Positions 3,249 to 5,419 of a DNA stretch of 5,419 bases are shown piece by piece. The DNA is taken from assembly GCA_022712835.1 (NCBI GenBank), contig JAFLJU010000377.1:1-5419 (forward strand), read 5' to 3'. The stretch is from Desulfobacteraceae bacterium (GTDB lineage Bacteria; Desulfobacterota; Desulfobacteria; Desulfobacterales; Desulfobacteraceae). The position numbers and the translations under genes were made by a program. The notes under the pieces were generated by a model. It was not told the DNA's origin. It saw only the letters and a list, made by a program, of their open reading frames with translations, and made no database searches. The first letter of the stretch is position 1; every line of letters begins with the position of its first letter.

Positions 3249-5419
3249 CTCAACATGATCAAAAGCAATAAAATGGAAGGTCTCATGGACGGGTTGGCCG
3301 CTGTGTTGACCCAGGTGCCGGAAGATCCAATGGTACCAGAGTGGATCGGTATTCAGTCCAGGGGAATGAAACAATGGATCACAACAAAGGTGGCGCAACG
3401 GTTTGGGATCTGCGCCAACCTTTCTTTTTTGTTTCCCCGGCAGATAATAGAACTTTTCTTTTCCGATAAGGACAACCGACAGGATCCACAGCTTAACCAG
3501 GATGTTTTGATATGGTTCATCATGGAGGCCATATTGGATAATCGTGACACCCCTAGTTTTGCGCCTCTGGGTCAGTATCTTTCAGGAGATGTGTCCGGCC
3601 GCAGGCTGTTTCAATTGTCTTTGAAGATTGCCCGTATCTTTGATGATTACCAGATTTACAGGCCCCGGATGCTCCTGGACTGGGAGGCCTCCCATGAAAA
3701 CACTCCTTTTACCGATCCTGTAATGGCCTGGCAGTCGGTACTTTGGAAGCAGATTACCGGATCATGGCCTAGCCCCCATGTGGCAGAGCGCACCACCCAT
3801 TTTTTAAAGCAGGCTGCCCTGGGTTCCCAAGGGTTTGAGGCCAACCTTTATAAGACAGGTTTGCCCGATAGGATCTCTTTGTTCGGGGTATCTTCCATGC
3901 CGCCTCTTTTCCTGGAACTTTTTGGGGTGTTGGCAAACTCTCTGGATATTTACTTATTTTTACTGACCCCCTCCAACCAGTTTTTCTTTGATATCAAATC
4001 CCAACGGCAGATGGAAAAAATAGATTTAGACCAGGCGATCCAGAATCAAGAGAAACCGTCTTTGGACCCAGGGGGCTATTATGAGATGACCAATCCCCTG
4101 TTGGCCTCTTTGGGCGGGTCTGGCAGGCAATTTCATGCAAGCCTTGAATCCTTTGATTATCACGAGCCACTGGGGGATCTGTTTTCCGACCCCCGGGATT
4201 ATTCGTCCTCCATGCTGTCTATCTTACAGTCCGACATACTCAACCTTGTTTTAAGACAGCCAGAGGGGGAGAGTCTGCCGCTTCCCGTGGACCCAGGGGA
4301 CATTTCTGTGGGGTTCCATGCCTGTCATTCGCCCATGCGGGAGGCCCAGGTGCTCAAGGATCTTTTATTGGATGCTTTTGAACAGGACCCAAACCTTTGT
4401 CCCCATGATATCATTGTGATGATGCCAGATATTGAAACCTATGCGCCTTATCTTTTGGCCGTGTTTTCCGGTGAGCATTCACTTCCCTTTTCCATATCCG
4501 ATCGGCGGAAAAAATCAGAATCCCAGACCCTGGAAGCCTTTTTGAAGATTCTGGGGCTCAAGGATTCCCGGCTTGAGCAGGCAAGGGTGCTGGATCTTTT
4601 GCTCAGCCCTGCCATTGCGTCCAAATTTGATGTGATGGCCGAGGAGCTTGTATCCATTGAAGCCACCCTTAATAAGGCGGGTGTTTTATGGGGCCGGGAC
4701 GGGATCCACAGACAAGAATTGACCGGTGTTGGTTTTGATGAAAACACCTGGATGTTCGGATTTCAACGGCTGTTCATGGGCTATGGGCTGGCCCAGGGGG
4801 CAGAAGAGATGGTGGCAGGGGTACTGCCCTGTGATGTGTTTGAGGGGTTGGAGGCACAGATTCTGGGGAAGATGGCCCATTTCGGATACACCCTGTTTGA
4901 GCGTCTGGCAGACCTTTCTACCCCTAAAACGATTCAAAAATGGGGGGAATGTTTTAGAGCCCTTGTGTCCTCCATGATGGAAAAAACCCATGCCAATGAG
5001 GGGGATCTGGGTTTTTTGCTCCAATCGATTGATGAGCTTGTCCGGGACGGGGAAACGGCCGGGTATGCAAAGAAACTAGATTTTAGTGTTGCCCGGGATC
5101 TTTTAGAGGGAAAACTGGATAAAACCATTTCCCAGGGCAGTTTTCTGGCCGGGAGTATCACTTTTTGTAATCTGATGCCCATGCGCAGCATTCCCTTTAA
5201 GGTGGTGGCGCTCATGGGTATGGATGAGTCAAGTTTCCCGAGAAAGGCCGGGGCTGCCGGGTTTGACTTGATCCAAAAATATCCCCGACCAGGGGACAAA
5301 CAAGAAAGACAGGAGGATCAATATCTTTTCCTGGAATCTCTGCTGTCTGCCCGGGATCGGCTGATCATCACCTACACGGGCATGGGCATAAAGGATAATG
5401 CCCCCATCCCCTGTTCCGG
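3246..5419 (+). CDS. recC: RecC, exodeoxyribonuclease V gamma subunit, 3'-truncated by the window edge
   Basis: One open frame runs from the TTG at 3246 to the right edge, giving 724 complete residues; the E. coli protein has about 1,120, so roughly the first two thirds are here. Similarity to E. coli RecC is visible throughout: SNKMEGL (7-13, E. coli SNRLDVL), IQSRGMKQW (36-44, VQSTGMAQW), RRLFQLSLKIARIFDDYQIY (119-138), NPLLAS, CHSPMRE (360-366), DIIVMMPDIETYAPYL (388-403), LPFSISDRR (413-421) and LMPMRSIPFKVVALMGMD (643-660). RecC acts in the cytoplasmic RecBCD complex, which resects double-strand breaks. RecC splits the DNA strands and scans for Chi in an inactivated helicase fold. The TTG start reproduces the E. 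coli N-terminal length exactly (M-L-x-x-x-x-S-N) and has GGTGG 5 bases upstream. An ATG at 3255 would be three codons shorter and has no ribosome binding site. The gene faces away from the exported-protein gene; recB and recD are expected downstream. Identification is firm, and the start is probable. Confidence 0.96.
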   Translation, partial: MLNMIKSNKMEGLMDGLAAVLTQVPEDPMVPEWIGIQSRGMKQWITTKVAQRFGICANLSFLFPRQIIELFFSDKDNRQDPQLNQDVLIWFIMEAILDNRDTPSFAPLGQYLSGDVSGRRLFQLSLKIARIFDDYQIYRPRMLLDWEASHENTPFTDPVMAWQSVLWKQITGSWPSPHVAERTTHFLKQAALGSQGFEANLYKTGLPDRISLFGVSSMPPLFLELFGVLANSLDIYLFLLTPSNQFFFDIKSQRQMEKIDLDQAIQNQEKPSLDPGGYYEMTNPLLASLGGSGRQFHASLESFDYHEPLGDLFSDPRDYSSSMLSILQSDILNLVLRQPEGESLPLPVDPGDISVGFHACHSPMREAQVLKDLLLDAFEQDPNLCPHDIIVMMPDIETYAPYLLAVFSGEHSLPFSISDRRKKSESQTLEAFLKILGLKDSRLEQARVLDLLLSPAIASKFDVMAEELVSIEATLNKAGVLWGRDGIHRQELTGVGFDENTWMFGFQRLFMGYGLAQGAEEMVAGVLPCDVFEGLEAQILGKMAHFGYTLFERLADLSTPKTIQKWGECFRALVSSMMEKTHANEGDLGFLLQSIDELVRDGETAGYAKKLDFSVARDLLEGKLDKTISQGSFLAGSITFCNLMPMRSIPFKVVALMGMDESSFPRKAGAAGFDLIQKYPRPGDKQERQEDQYLFLESLLSARDRLIITYTGMGIKDNAPIPCS

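Noticed and set aside
3353..5299. Several open frames on both strands of 62 to 121 codons within 3353-5299
   Set aside because: All lie inside the continuous RecC frame, which matches E. coli RecC along its length; they are shadows.

Overview
The window looks like chromosomal DNA from an anaerobic, probably sulfate-reducing deltaproteobacterium (Desulfobacterales-like). This is an inference from three things: an Fe-S/LuxR-type regulator, an iron-sulfur flavoprotein of the kind common in strict anaerobes, and the general codon and protein style. No rRNA or other phylogenetic marker is present, so the assignment is tentative. I see no mobile element, CRISPR array, tRNA or rRNA.

Layout, left to right. 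(1) 3-614, plus strand: the 3' end of a regulator whose start lies before the window. It joins a four-cysteine Fe-S domain, a PAS-like tail and coiled-coil segment, and a C-terminal LuxR-type helix-turn-helix. (2) 615-718: a 104-base intergenic region with a possible -10 box, a small palindrome and five perfect copies of GTCG. (3) 719-1387, plus: a flavodoxin-fold iron-sulfur flavoprotein. (4) 1377-2459, plus: an MscS-family mechanosensitive channel that overlaps the flavoprotein gene by 11 bases, so the two are probably translated from one mRNA. (5) 2445-2541: a 15-base tandem repeat that triplicates the channel gene's stop codon, followed by a strong hairpin terminator shared by converging genes. 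(6) 2553-3038, minus: a small exported protein of unknown function with an NTF2/DUF4878-like look. (7) 3039-3245: a divergent intergenic region with a promoter candidate for each direction. (8) 3246 to the right edge, plus: about the first 724 residues of RecC (exodeoxyribonuclease V gamma subunit), read from a probable TTG start. It is one continuous open frame with no stop before the window ends.

How the genes relate. The regulator, flavoprotein and channel lie in the same direction, and the flavoprotein/channel pair is clearly one translational unit. Whether the Fe-S regulator controls that pair is a hypothesis from adjacency only. The exported protein is a separate unit, and recC probably begins a recombination/repair operon (recB and recD expected downstream, outside the window). 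The genes are mostly recognisable family members. The points that merit a second look are the Fe-S/LuxR regulator beside an Fe-S flavoprotein, the GTCG array, the triplicated stop codon, and the RecC residues that differ from the E. coli Chi-recognition set.
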